The notes: generated by a model not told the origin, from the letters alone. A stretch of DNA of 40,259 bases from Thermoleophilaceae bacterium (GCA_025928265.1 JAICJV010000020.1:1-40259), one strand, 5' to 3'. Counted from the first letter of the stretch, positions 15,066 to 23,360 are shown. Numbers and translations: made by a program.

Positions 15066-15563
15066 CTACTCAGCGCTCGCCCGCCAGCCGAACCGCACGT
15101 CGGTGAGCGGGGGATTGCCGGTGCTCGTCGCGCCGATGGACATCAGCACGAACGGGGCCAGCGTGACGGGCCTCGTGGTGGTGCAGACGGTGTTCCCCTC
15201 TGGGACCGTGCAGCTCACCGCCGTGTCCTGATTCCCGGCGTGCAGCGTGAAGGTCCGTGACTCGCCCGGACCGGGGGCCACCGTCAGGCTGACGGCAAGG
15301 TTGCCCGCTTTGACGGGCGCGTCCGGTGTGAACGAGCTGACGTTGTTCTCGTTCTGTCTGGCGGATGTCTGCCCGGACGGGGCGAGGAACAGGGGCCCTG
15401 TCGAGACATTCACGCCGCGCCCGAGCACCGCGCCGAACGCCGGACTGCCATCGCTGCCGCTCTTGCCCGCGGGACCCTGCGGGCCCTGCGGGCCGGCGAG
15501 GCCGCGCGGGCCGGGGAACCCGCGCGGCCCGCGCTGCGGTTCGACCGGTGTGACCAGCCTCAC
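15066..15563 (-). CDS. Collagen-like Gly-X-Y protein with C-terminal beta domain
   Basis: A 165-residue protein. Residues 12-41 form about ten consecutive Gly-X-Y triplets (such as GPRGFPGPRGLAGPQGPQ), enough for a short collagen-like triple helix. The remaining ~120 residues are a Thr/Ser-rich beta domain with two cysteines (V-S-C-T-V and N-T-V-C-T) resembling trimerising C-terminal domains of bacterial collagen-like surface proteins. There is no visible signal peptide: only eleven residues precede the first triplet. It starts with GTG at 15563, overlapping the DUF916-like gene stop (GTGA), so expression is coupled to that surface locus. It may be exported by an unusual route, be a fragment, or be cytosolic. 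The stop is at 15066. Confidence 0.75.
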   Translation of the reverse strand: MRLVTPVEPQRGPRGFPGPRGLAGPQGPQGPAGKSGSDGSPAFGAVLGRGVNVSTGPLFLAPSGQTSARQNENNVSSFTPDAPVKAGNLAVSLTVAPGPGESRTFTLHAGNQDTAVSCTVPEGNTVCTTTRPVTLAPFVLMSIGATSTGNPPLTDVRFGWRASAE

Positions 15564-17008
15564 TCAGGCGAGCGGTCGCGCTCGCGCATCAGCGCGTCGA
15601 CACTGATCGAGTCGGCGTCGAACACATCGGCGCGGTCCGCGGCGGGCGGCACCCACGCCTGCGCCGGCCGCAGCAGCAGGTCGTCGCCGAGCCGGTCCGG
15701 CCACAGCGGGACGAGCTCCACCACAAGCGCCCCGTTCGCGCGCCGGACCACGTACTTGCGGATCTCGGCGGCCAGCGCGGCGGCCGCGCCCACGTCGGTC
15801 CCGTGCGCGAGCACGACCAACGACCTGCCCGGCACGCGCAGGATCACGTCGCTGTGGCGCACGCGGCGGGCGAGCATGCGCGCCAGCGTCGACCCCGGTT
15901 CGGTGCCGTCGGCGAGCGAGACAAGCAGGGCGGTGAGCGGCTCGTCCTTCACGCCCGCGTCCGCGATCGCACGCTCGAGCAGGCGCTCCGTCGCACGGCG
16001 CAGGCCGCCGCGGCGGCGCCGCAGAAGCGCGACCAGGCCGATCACCGCGAGCGCGAGCAAGGCCAGCACGGCGATCAGCAGCACCTTCCCCCAGATGCCG
16101 CTTCCACCGCCTGCCTCGGGCCCGCCGAACTGCTCCTGGCGAACGGCGTCGCGGTGGCCGAAGCGCACGTACTGGTCGAGCCGTGCGACGCGCGGGCCGT
16201 AGTGCATCGTCGCGCGCACGCGGTAGGCGGTGCCCTCGCGCGGCTGCTCCGACGGCGCGAGCACCGGGTAGGCGATCGACGTGCCGCTCACGAAGGTCCC
16301 GGGCCCGACCTGAGTGCGCGCGACGACGTGCTTGCCGCGCGTGATGAGGATGTTGCCGCTCACGTTCTGCAGCACCGAGTTGCCCGCGTTGCGTCCGAAC
16401 ACGTAGAACGTCGTGCCCGCGGGCTCACGCTTCACGATCGCGTGCGTGAGCCGGATCAACGGCGTCCGCGGGCCGGGTACGCGAACGAGGAGACCGACCG
16501 CGTAGCGCTGGACGCTGGCGATCGCCACGTTGCCCTTCACGCGCTGCGTCCGCGGCTTCGTGAGCGCCTGGACGCTGACGCCGCTGAGGTAGTCGCCGGC
16601 GCGCGTTCCGTCCGGCACGGCGACAGAGATCGGGATGACCCGCGTGCCGCGCGGGGCGAGGAGCACCCGCCGCGGTCCCACGTCGCTCCACGCGGCCGAG
16701 CCGGTAGTGCCGCCGCGGATCTTGTAGGCCGATCCCAGCGTGGACGACGTGAGCGAGCCCACCGGGTCGATCAACACGGTGAGCGGCCGCCGGACGGTGG
16801 AGCGCACCTCCACGGTGCCGACCGCGACGGGTACGCCGGGCCGTGCCGTCAGGTCGAAGTAGCTGCCGCTGGCGCCCGACGCCGGGTGGACGGAGACCGT
16901 GACTGCCGGTCGGGCCGACGCGCGCGCGGGCAGCGGCGCGATCAGGGTCGCGAGCGCGAGAAGTCCGGCGAGGAGCGCCGTCGCGCGTCCGGGCGAGATG
17001 GAGGGCAT
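15560..17008 (-). CDS. DUF916-like membrane protein with degenerate GGDEF-like cytosolic domain
   Basis: A 482-residue protein. Signal peptide 1-32; extracellular region 33-300 with sandwich strands such as VTVSVHPASGASGSYFDLTARPG and RRVLLAPRGTRVIPISVAVPD, which resemble the DUF916 (WxL-interacting) family; a single membrane helix 306-329; basic RRRRGG stop-transfer; then a cytosolic domain 335-440. That domain has the order of GGDEF strands (LTALLVSLADGTEP, LARRVRHSDVILRVPGRSLVVLA, AAALAAEIRKYV), but the GGDEF loop reads VPGRSL, so catalysis is excluded. It sits directly downstream of two WxL-type genes on the same strand, as in Gram-positive WxL clusters. A role in surface sensing or anchoring is inferred. 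The ATG at 17008 is chosen because the signal peptide begins there. Confidence 0.8.
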   Translation of the reverse strand: MPSISPGRATALLAGLLALATLIAPLPARASARPAVTVSVHPASGASGSYFDLTARPGVPVAVGTVEVRSTVRRPLTVLIDPVGSLTSSTLGSAYKIRGGTTGSAAWSDVGPRRVLLAPRGTRVIPISVAVPDGTRAGDYLSGVSVQALTKPRTQRVKGNVAIASVQRYAVGLLVRVPGPRTPLIRLTHAIVKREPAGTTFYVFGRNAGNSVLQNVSGNILITRGKHVVARTQVGPGTFVSGTSIAYPVLAPSEQPREGTAYRVRATMHYGPRVARLDQYVRFGHRDAVRQEQFGGPEAGGGSGIWGKVLLIAVLALLALAVIGLVALLRRRRGGLRRATERLLERAIADAGVKDEPLTALLVSLADGTEPGSTLARMLARRVRHSDVILRVPGRSLVVLAHGTDVGAAAALAAEIRKYVVRRANGALVVELVPLWPDRLGDDLLLRPAQAWVPPAADRADVFDADSISVDALMRERDRSPE

Positions 17009-17076
17009 GCGGATAGAACGGATCGAAGGGCTGGGGCACGACCTGTATCGGCCGCTCGCCCCATGAAGTGAAGGGC

Positions 17077-17766
17077 CTACGGCCCGGTGCTGAGGGTCCA
17101 GACGAGATCTACCTGGTAGACCTCGCCCGCCTTCAGCGCCTGCACCGTGGACGGCGCCGCCAGGGCGATGCTCGTGGCGGAGTAGCCCGTGGTCAGGTAG
17201 GTGCCCATTCCGGCGGACGACGCCGCCGAGACCACCTTCACCGGGGATGCGGGCGCCGCATCCACGAAGCAGCCGGCGTTGCACTGATGCGTCGGCGCTG
17301 TGCCCGTGGTGCCGTTCTGCGCGCTGAAGCTCGCTCCGGTGCTGTTGAGCGTGAGCGAGTTGGCGGCGAAGCCGGGGCCGCCTGCGACGTATCCGGACGG
17401 GTCACCGGCGCAGCCGCCCCCGTTCGTGCAGTACGCCTTGAAGACGGGGCTCTTCGAGGCCGCGTTGTCGCCGTTCACGGTCACATTCCAGCCGGCCGCC
17501 CCGCCCGTGCCGTCGACCACCGAGAAGTTGTTCATCTGGGCGTTGAGCGTCTGCGCCTGGCCGTTCAGCGTGAGACCGGGCAGGTCGGGCACGTTGGGGT
17601 TGGTGCCGAACGCCAGCGAGCCCGGCGTCACGGCGAGCACCGACTGGTCGTTTGCCGTCGTCGCCGCAAGGGCGATCGAGGAGGCCACGAGCGCAGCCAG
17701 CAGGGCCAGCGCCGCGAGCAGGCTGATCGCGCGTGCGCGCGCGAGGGATGTATGGCGGTATCCCAT
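17077..17766 (-). CDS. WxL-domain surface protein 1
   Basis: A 229-residue secreted protein. Signal peptide 1-35 (MGYRHTSLARARAISLL then a leucine/alanine core). The mature part carries the two paired motifs of WxL domains: an internal GAAGWNVTV (W93) and a C-terminal YQVDLVWTLSTGP (W223-T-L), the latter ending the protein, as in Firmicute WxL proteins where the pair mediates peptidoglycan or partner binding. Four cysteines (C113, C119, C162, C166) could form two disulfides, which is less usual in the Firmicute versions. The ATG at 17766 starts a normal signal peptide; an upstream start would put a non-hydrophobic tail first. It lies 61 nt after its longer paralogue and 68 nt before the DUF916-like gene. 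Confidence 0.8.
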   Translation of the reverse strand: MGYRHTSLARARAISLLAALALLAALVASSIALAATTANDQSVLAVTPGSLAFGTNPNVPDLPGLTLNGQAQTLNAQMNNFSVVDGTGGAAGWNVTVNGDNAASKSPVFKAYCTNGGGCAGDPSGYVAGGPGFAANSLTLNSTGASFSAQNGTTGTAPTHQCNAGCFVDAAPASPVKVVSAASSAGMGTYLTTGYSATSIALAAPSTVQALKAGEVYQVDLVWTLSTGP

Positions 17767-17827
17767 ACCTTGGTTCTCGACTGAGCGGGCCGGTCGTCCG
17801 TCCAGTTTTGGACGGATATACGAGGGC

Positions 17828-19063
17828 CTACGGACCCGTTCCAAGGGTCCACAGAAGGTCTACTCGGTACACCTCCGAGGCGGGGAGCGCCCTCACCGTG
17901 GTGGGCGCCGCGAGGGCGACGCTGGCCGCCCCGAAGCCGCCCGCCGTCCAGGTGGCGGCCGCGCCTCCGGACGCGCCCGACGCGACCTTGATCGGGCTGG
18001 CGACGTCGAGCGCGCAGGCGGAGGAGCACTGCAACGCCGGCGCGGTGCCCACGCCGCCCGTGAACGTCGCGCCGCCGCTGTTCAGCGTGAGCGAGCTCGG
18101 TGCGAGCGACGCACCCCCGGCCGGGTAGCCGGGGCCGCTGTCGCTGCCGCAGGTGGCGGTGGGGCAGTAACGCGCGAAGACCGGGCTCCTGCCGGCCGAG
18201 CTATCGCCGCTCACCGTCACGTTCCAGCCCGACCTGCTGCCGGTCTCGTCATCCACGGCGAAGCTCGGCATCGGCGCGGTCAGTGTCTGCTGCGTGCCGT
18301 TCAGGATGAGCCCCGGCAGGTTCGGCAGGTCGGGCGCCGTGGAGAACGACAGCGTCCCGCCGGCCGGTGTCAGAGCGATCGTCTGCAGGGCCCAGGGCAC
18401 CGCCGGGTTTGTGCTGAAGCTTTTCGGCGGGGTCGTTCCGGCGGCAGCCTGGGTGAAGTCGGTGGTATCGACGCCCTGGCGCGGGTTCCCCGTGCCCGTG
18501 ATGTTGGCTCGCTGATCGGTCCCGCCGCCGGAGACCGCGCCGGCACTCGTCCTCTGCCACGTCGCGTTCGCGATCACGAGCGAATTGGCGGCGAGGGTGT
18601 CCACGCTGGGCGTCGATGCGGTAACGGCGGAGGCGGCCGTGCTGGCCGCCGATGCGCCGATCGGGTGGCTGTTGTCCACACCTGAGTACGCGACGATCGT
18701 GCCCGCCGCCTGCACCGACGCGCCGAGCGTCCAGTCGTAGGCCGGAGGCTCGCCGTTGCCGGCCACCTTGAAGTACGTCACCACGTTGCCGGTCCAACCG
18801 GGTGCCGTGGTGGTGATCGCGGTCCAGCCGGCGGGAGCGCCGGGCAGCGCGCCCACGGTGTTGACCGTCGCGATCATCACGTCGCCGGCCACGACACCCG
18901 CGGGCTGGCTGATCGCCAGGGTCGCCGCCCCGGTGGCGGTCTCGGCGCTGGCCGCGCCGCGGAAGGCGATGGCCGCGTGCGCGTCGCCGGTCGCGAGCAG
19001 CACGAAGCAGCACGCCGCAACGGCGAGCGCGAGAACGGCCCGGAGCTTGTGCAGGGACTTCAT
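17828..19063 (-). CDS. WxL-domain surface protein 2 with extra N-terminal beta domain
   Basis: A 411-residue secreted protein. Signal peptide 1-30 with a double cysteine in the core (AACCFVLLATG). Residues 32-232 form a beta-sandwich of the kind seen repeatedly in environmental surface proteins (RGAASAETATGAATLAI, PAGVVAGDVMIATV, YFKVAGNGEPPAYDWTL, VAYSGVDNSHPI). Residues 235-411 are a WxL domain closely similar to the neighbouring gene product: GWNVTVSGD (W280) and a terminal VDLLWTLGTGP (W405), with four cysteines at equivalent places (300, 305, 346, 350). The ATG at 19063 follows an AAGGGAAAC ribosome-binding site. It is probably the first gene of the locus that continues through the smaller WxL protein, the DUF916-like protein and the collagen-like protein. 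Confidence 0.82.
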   Translation of the reverse strand: MKSLHKLRAVLALAVAACCFVLLATGDAHAAIAFRGAASAETATGAATLAISQPAGVVAGDVMIATVNTVGALPGAPAGWTAITTTAPGWTGNVVTYFKVAGNGEPPAYDWTLGASVQAAGTIVAYSGVDNSHPIGASAASTAASAVTASTPSVDTLAANSLVIANATWQRTSAGAVSGGGTDQRANITGTGNPRQGVDTTDFTQAAAGTTPPKSFSTNPAVPWALQTIALTPAGGTLSFSTAPDLPNLPGLILNGTQQTLTAPMPSFAVDDETGSRSGWNVTVSGDSSAGRSPVFARYCPTATCGSDSGPGYPAGGASLAPSSLTLNSGGATFTGGVGTAPALQCSSACALDVASPIKVASGASGGAAATWTAGGFGAASVALAAPTTVRALPASEVYRVDLLWTLGTGP

Positions 19064-19104
19064 GTTTCCCTTGCACGGGTGGTTCGGCCGCGGCGGCGGT
19101 GTCT

Positions 19105-19869
19105 TTAGAGCGGGAGCGGCACGGTGCCGCCGTCGACCGACCAGTTGGCGCCCACCACGTCGCTCGCACGCTCGGAGCAGAGGAAGGCGATTACCGCCGC
19201 CACCTCCTCCTCGGTGCCGAAGCGGCCGAGCGGGATCTTGTCGCGCGCCGCCTGCAGCGCATCCTCGCGCGAGACCCCGCGCAGCTCGGCGGTCTGGTCG
19301 GCAAGCCCGCCCTCGGCCGTCCACAGGCCCGACTCGGTCGGCCCCGGCGCCACCGTGTTCACGAGCACGCCCCTGGTCACGTACTCCTCCGCGAAGACAC
19401 GCGAGAGCATGTGCTGCGCCGCCTTCGTGACCGAGTACGCCGAATTGGTGCGCGACGCGCGCTTGCCGGACGACGAGCCCACGTTCACGATCCGCCCCCA
19501 GCCACGCTCCGCCATCGCGGGCGCCAGGGCGCGCATCAGGCGCAGGGGCGCCATCACATGCAGGTCCCACTGCGCCTGCCACTCGTCGTCGGTCAGGTCC
19601 TCGAGCGGCCGGGCAGCGCTCGTGCCCGCGTTGTTCACGAGGATGTCCGCGCTGCCGATGCGATCGGGCGTGCGCGGGTCTGTGACGTCGGCGGCGAGCG
19701 TGGACACGTCGCCGTCGATCGCGGCGGCCGCCACGTGCAACCGATCCGTGTTGCGGGCGACCATCACCACGCGCGCGCCCTCCGCAGCGAGCGCGTGCTC
19801 CGTCGCCAGGCCGATCCCGCTGCTCGCGCCGGTCTCGTCTGCGGTGCGGCCCTGGATCCCGTGGTCCAT
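19105..19869 (-). CDS. Short-chain dehydrogenase/reductase with altered cofactor-loop entry
   Basis: An SDR of 254 residues. TGASSGIGLAT (14-24) is the cofactor loop, NNAG follows in strand four, the catalytic serine lies in NVGSSSGKR, and Y-x3-K in AYSVTKAAQHML. The C-terminal FLCSERASDVVGANWSVDGGT is typical of FabG-like members. The first strand is odd: where the family usually has a hydrophobic A-L-V-T-G or V-A-L-V-T-G entry, this one reads R-T-A-D-E-T-G, putting two acidic residues into the buried strand. It could be a sequencing or assembly change, a decayed gene, or a tolerated variant. It is the last gene of a run with the fructosamine-kinase and phosphatase genes, 13 nt after the former. 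Substrate unknown. Confidence 0.85.
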   Translation of the reverse strand: MDHGIQGRTADETGASSGIGLATEHALAAEGARVVMVARNTDRLHVAAAAIDGDVSTLAADVTDPRTPDRIGSADILVNNAGTSAARPLEDLTDDEWQAQWDLHVMAPLRLMRALAPAMAERGWGRIVNVGSSSGKRASRTNSAYSVTKAAQHMLSRVFAEEYVTRGVLVNTVAPGPTESGLWTAEGGLADQTAELRGVSREDALQAARDKIPLGRFGTEEEVAAVIAFLCSERASDVVGANWSVDGGTVPLPL

Positions 19870-19882
19870 CGCGGGGATGATC

Positions 19883-20698
19883 TCAGCCGGCGTAGCGGCG
19901 CGCGGTCGACTCGGCCTGCGCGCCGTAGCCGCCGCCGAACAGAACGGTGTGCACGAGCAGCGGGAAGAGCTGCCACAGGCCGACGCGCTCCTCGTGCCCG
20001 TCGGCCAGCGGCGCGGCCTCGTCGTACGCCGCGAAGACCCGCGCGCTCGGCGATCCGAACAGCCGCAGCATCGCCAGGTCGACCTCGCGGTGGCCGCCGT
20101 ACGCGGCAGGGTCGATGAGCCACGCGCGGCCGTCGGCGCCCGCCAGGACGTTGCCGCCCCAAAGGTCGCCGTGCAGGCGCGCCGGCGGCTCGGCGGGCCC
20201 GGCGAGATCGTCGATCCGCTCGCACACGGACTCGATCACCCCGATGCCGGCCTGCCGCGCGAGCGGCATCAACAGCCGCTCGGCGTAGAACGACGGCCAG
20301 TCGTCGTACGGCTCCACGGGCAGGGCGATCGGGCCTATGCGCAGGTCGCTGACCGGGGCGCCGGGTGGAAGCGAGCCGAACGCGTCCGCGCCCGCGGCGT
20401 GCATCTGCGCGAGGCCGCGGCCCAGCTCCTCGGCGCCGTCGGGCGACAGCGACCCCTCGTCGATCCACTCGATCGCCAGCAGGCCGGGCTGCACCTCGAT
20501 CACCTCGGGCAGGCGCACGCCGCCGGGTTCCGCGAGCCAGCGCAGGGCCGCCGCCTCGGTCTCGTACTCCCCCGCTGCCACCTCCTGCCGCGTCTTCACG
20601 AACGCGCGGCCGCCGTCGGCGAGCTCCACGCGCCAGCCATCGTTGATGCAGCCGCCGCCGACACGCTGCTCCGAGACGATCCCGCGGGCGAGCTTCAA
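19883..20698 (-). CDS. Fructosamine/ribulosamine 3-kinase family protein
   Basis: A 271-residue ATP-dependent kinase of the fructosamine-kinase/APH-like family. GGGCINDGWRVEL is the ATP-binding loop, FVKTRQ carries the lysine, and the catalytic loop is RLHGDLWGGNVL with the Asp and Asn, followed by LIDPAAYGGHREVDLAML with the metal-binding Asp. Members phosphorylate protein-bound ketosamines at O3, which then decompose and release the free amine: protein deglycation. Bacterial members prefer ribulosamine or erythrulosamine. Its start overlaps the stop of a low-molecular-weight phosphatase by 4 nt. In several bacteria that neighbour removes the 5-phosphate of ribulosamine 5-phosphate and so prepares the kinase substrate; the same link is likely here. 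Confidence 0.92.
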   Translation of the reverse strand: MKLARGIVSEQRVGGGCINDGWRVELADGGRAFVKTRQEVAAGEYETEAAALRWLAEPGGVRLPEVIEVQPGLLAIEWIDEGSLSPDGAEELGRGLAQMHAAGADAFGSLPPGAPVSDLRIGPIALPVEPYDDWPSFYAERLLMPLARQAGIGVIESVCERIDDLAGPAEPPARLHGDLWGGNVLAGADGRAWLIDPAAYGGHREVDLAMLRLFGSPSARVFAAYDEAAPLADGHEERVGLWQLFPLLVHTVLFGGGYGAQAESTARRYAG

Positions 20699-21162
20699 CG
20701 CAGCTCGTCGAGCAGGCCACGCGCCGCGGCCTCGGTGAGGTCGAGCACGTGCTCGAACCCCTGCTCGCCGCCGAAGTACGGGTCGGGCACGTCGAGGTCG
20801 CCGCCGTTCGACGCCGGATCGAACTCGCGGAACAGCCGCACCTTCGAGCGCGCCTCGTCGTCGGGCGCGATGCGCTCGAGCTCACGGCGGTTCTCGGTAT
20901 CCATGGCGAGGATCAGGTCGAAGCGGTCGAAGTCGGCGGCCGCGAACTGACGCGCCGAGCCGTCCAGCTCGATGCCGCGCCGGCGCGCCGCCTCGGCCGC
21001 GCGCGTGTCCGGCGACTCGCCCACGTGCCAGCCGCCGGTGCCCGCGCTGTCGATCTCGACCTCGCCCTCGAGCCCCTCGTCGCGCACGAGCCGCCGGAGG
21101 ACGCCCTCGGCCGTCGGCGACCGGCAGATGTTGCCCATGCACACGAACAGCACGCGCGTCAC
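20695..21162 (-). CDS. Low-molecular-weight protein-tyrosine-phosphatase family
   Basis: A phosphatase of 155 residues, a normal length for the family. The P-loop VCMGNICRSPTAEG at residues 7-20 carries the catalytic cysteine and C-x5-R-S, and the general-acid loop is DVPDPYFGGEQGF. D-S-A-G-T-G-G-W-H is the usual second motif. Besides phosphotyrosine, members beside ketosamine kinases dephosphorylate ribulosamine 5-phosphate. The gene is sandwiched by 4-nt overlaps between the fructosamine-kinase-family gene downstream and the hydroxyacid dehydrogenase upstream, so the three are made from one mRNA. A role in deglycation is favoured over tyrosine signalling because no tyrosine kinase lies nearby. 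Confidence 0.93.
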   Translation of the reverse strand: MTRVLFVCMGNICRSPTAEGVLRRLVRDEGLEGEVEIDSAGTGGWHVGESPDTRAAEAARRRGIELDGSARQFAAADFDRFDLILAMDTENRRELERIAPDDEARSKVRLFREFDPASNGGDLDVPDPYFGGEQGFEHVLDLTEAAARGLLDELR

Positions 21163-22100
21163 CGCTCGTAGACCTCCGGGTTCGCGCAGTACGGCATGCG
21201 CTCGCCCGCCAGTGCCGCGAGCAGGTTGCCGGCCGCCATGTCCGCCATCCTCTCCCGCGTCGTGCGCGTCGCCGATCCGATGTGCGGCAGCACGGTCAGG
21301 TTCGGCGCGGTGAGCAGCGGGTGGTCGCCCGGCAGCGGCTCCGGGTCGGTCACGTCGAGCGCCGCCCCGGCGATCGTGCCGTCCTTCAGAGCGCGCTCGA
21401 GCGCGCCGGTCTGAACGAGCTCGCCGCGCGCGGTGTTGATCAGGATCGCCGTCGGCTTCATCAGCGCGAGCTCGCGCTCACCGATGAACCCGCGCGTCTG
21501 CGGCGTCAGCGGCGCGTGCAGGCTGACGAAGTCCGAGCGCTCGAGCACGTCGTCGAGCGTGGTGCCACTCGAGCGCGAGTTCTGCACGATCTCCATGCCG
21601 AAGCCCTCGCCGCGCCGCGCCGTCGCCCTGCCGATCCTCCCGTAGCCGACGATCCCGAGCGTGGCGCCGGCGACGTCTTGACCCAGGAACGCGCCGGGGC
21701 TCCCCGTGGGCCAGTTGCCCGTGCGCACGGCCTCGTCGGCATCGCGGATGCGGCGCGCGGCCGCGAGCAGGAGCGCGAACGCCAGATCCGCCGTGGCGTC
21801 GGTGAGCACGTCGGGCGTGTTGCCCACCGGGATGCCGGCGTCGGTGCAGGCGGCGAGGTCGACGTTGTCGGTGCCGACCGCGTAGTTCGCAACTCCGCGC
21901 AGTGGCTGCGTCGCCTGGATGAACTCCGCGTCGATGCGCTCGGTGAGCATGGTGAGCAACGCGTCCGCCTCACGCGCGTGCTCGACGAGGACATCCTGCG
22001 GCGGCGGGCCGTCCTCGGGCCACACATCCACGTCGTGCGCGGCGCGCAGCCGGTCGACCGCGTCGCCGGGGAGATGCCGGGTGACGTAGATACGCGCCAA
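21159..22100 (-). CDS. D-2-hydroxyacid dehydrogenase (glyoxylate/hydroxypyruvate reductase type)
   Basis: NAD(P)-dependent dehydrogenase of 313 residues. The cofactor loop is LGIVGYGRIGRATAR. The catalytic triad lies in INTARGELVQ (Arg), LDVTDPEPL (Glu) and LPHIGSAT (His). The substrate domain is formed from both ends of the chain, with VANYAVGTDNVD as the conserved early motif. It reduces glyoxylate, hydroxypyruvate or similar 2-oxoacids to D-2-hydroxyacids. I chose a TTG start at 22100, because upstream sequence does not look like the family's N-terminus, which begins close to I-Y-V-T-R-H-L-P. It overlaps the phosphatase gene by 4 nt, so it heads the deglycation-type operon; reduction of glycation-derived aldehyde-acids would be a reasonable link but is inference. 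Confidence 0.9.
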   Translation of the reverse strand: MARIYVTRHLPGDAVDRLRAAHDVDVWPEDGPPPQDVLVEHAREADALLTMLTERIDAEFIQATQPLRGVANYAVGTDNVDLAACTDAGIPVGNTPDVLTDATADLAFALLLAAARRIRDADEAVRTGNWPTGSPGAFLGQDVAGATLGIVGYGRIGRATARRGEGFGMEIVQNSRSSGTTLDDVLERSDFVSLHAPLTPQTRGFIGERELALMKPTAILINTARGELVQTGALERALKDGTIAGAALDVTDPEPLPGDHPLLTAPNLTVLPHIGSATRTTRERMADMAAGNLLAALAGERMPYCANPEVYER

Positions 22101-22146
22101 AGGGATCTGGACGCTACCGCCTCCGTGTAGGGGAAGATTCGTTGCG

Positions 22147-22782
22147 ATGCGCGTCGCCTGCCTCTCCGATCTGCACGAGCACCTGGTGGACATCCCCGAG
22201 TGCGACCTCCTGCTGCTCGGAGGCGACCTGACGTTCGCCTTCGGGGGAAGCCGCGACAAGCGGGCCTGGCTTGAGAGTGAATTTGCGGGTTGGCTTGCAC
22301 ACGTGCCGGCGCGCGAGGTCGTCGCAGTCGCCGGCAATCACGACAAGGACATCGAGGCCCATGGCTTCCCGGACGGTCTCCGCTGCCACTACCTCGAGGA
22401 CGCGGCCATCGAGCTCCTCGGGTTGACCATCTGGGGGACGCCGTGGCAGCCCTGGTTCCACGACTGGGCCTTCAACGCGCCGCGCGACGGCGGCGAGAAG
22501 TTCCTGGCCGGGAAGTTCGCGGCCATCCCGGCCGGTACCGACATCGTCCTCGCCCACGGCCCGCCGCTCGGCTACGGCGACCGGCTCGCGACCGGCGACA
22601 GGGCCGGGTCATCCGCCGAGGTCGAGCTCATCGACCGGGTCGAGCCGCGGCTGCTCGCGTGCGGCCACATCCATTCGGACGCGGGACGCTGGCAGCGCGG
22701 CCGCACCGAGATCATCAACGCGTCGATCGTGGACGACTCATACGAGCTCGCCCGCGACCTGGTCCTGGTCGACTGGGCCTAG
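22147..22782 (+). CDS. Metallophosphoesterase 1
   Basis: A calcineurin-like phosphoesterase of 211 residues. All metal-binding motifs are present in order: LSDLHEH near residue 7, [27 protein letters not shown] and CGHIHSD. Such proteins act on cyclic nucleotides, phosphodiesters or phosphoproteins; the AHGPP/GYGD variant resembles the mammalian UPF0046/MPPED-like group with 3',5'-cyclic nucleotide activity, but this is a weak guess. It starts at ATG 22147, divergent from the dehydrogenase, and its last codons overlap the convergent ClpP gene by 4 nt. No partner gene is evident. Confidence 0.9.
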   Translation: MRVACLSDLHEHLVDIPECDLLLLGGDLTFAFGGSRDKRAWLESEFAGWLAHVPAREVVAVAGNHDKDIEAHGFPDGLRCHYLEDAAIELLGLTIWGTPWQPWFHDWAFNAPRDGGEKFLAGKFAAIPAGTDIVLAHGPPLGYGDRLATGDRAGSSAEVELIDRVEPRLLACGHIHSDAGRWQRGRTEIINASIVDDSYELARDLVLVDWA

Positions 22783-23360
22783 CGCTCTTTCAGAACCCGG
22801 TCGATAAGCCCGTACTCGACGGCCTGCTCGGGCGTCATGTAGCGGTCGCGCTCCATGTCCTCGTGCACCTGCTCGACGGTCTGCCCGGTGTGCTGCGAGT
22901 AGATCTCGTCGGTGCGCTTGCGCAGCTCGAGGATCTCGCGCGCGTGCACCTCGATGTCGGCCTGCTTGCCCTCGTAGCCGCCCGACGGCTGGTGGATCAG
23001 GATCCGCGAGTTGGGCAGCGCCGCGCGCTTGCCGGCGGCGCCGCCGGTGAGGATCAGCGACCCCATCGACATCGCCACGCCCACGCACGTGGTGGCCACG
23101 TCGGGCGTGATGAACTGCATGGTGTCGTAGATCGCGAGACCCGCGTACACCTGGCCGCCCGGCGAGTTGATGTACATGTGGATGTCCTTCTGGGGATCGT
23201 CCGACTCGAGGTGCAGAAGCTGCGCCACGACCAGGTTCGCGACCTGATCGTCGATCGGCGTCCCGACGAAGATCACGCGCTCGCGCAGGAGACGCGAGTA
23301 GATGTCGAACGAGCGCTCGCCGCGCGCGTCCTGTTCAACGACCATCGGAACCAACGGCAT
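22779..23360 (-). CDS. clpP: ATP-dependent Clp protease proteolytic subunit
   Basis: A 193-residue ClpP, full length. The catalytic triad is Ser98 in GVAMSMGSL, His123 in [12 protein letters not shown] and Asp172 in [10 protein letters not shown], each at the expected position for the family. The N-terminal axial-loop region and the handle helix ([19 protein letters not shown]) are both there. ClpP forms a tetradecamer fed by ClpX or ClpC; neither unfoldase gene is in the window. It is coupled (TAATG, 1-nt overlap) to an upstream small DNA-binding protein gene, an unusual partner, as housekeeping clpP is generally followed by a second clpP or clpX. It may therefore be an accessory ClpP. Confidence 0.95.
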   Translation of the reverse strand: MPLVPMVVEQDARGERSFDIYSRLLRERVIFVGTPIDDQVANLVVAQLLHLESDDPQKDIHMYINSPGGQVYAGLAIYDTMQFITPDVATTCVGVAMSMGSLILTGGAAGKRAALPNSRILIHQPSGGYEGKQADIEVHAREILELRKRTDEIYSQHTGQTVEQVHEDMERDRYMTPEQAVEYGLIDRVLKER

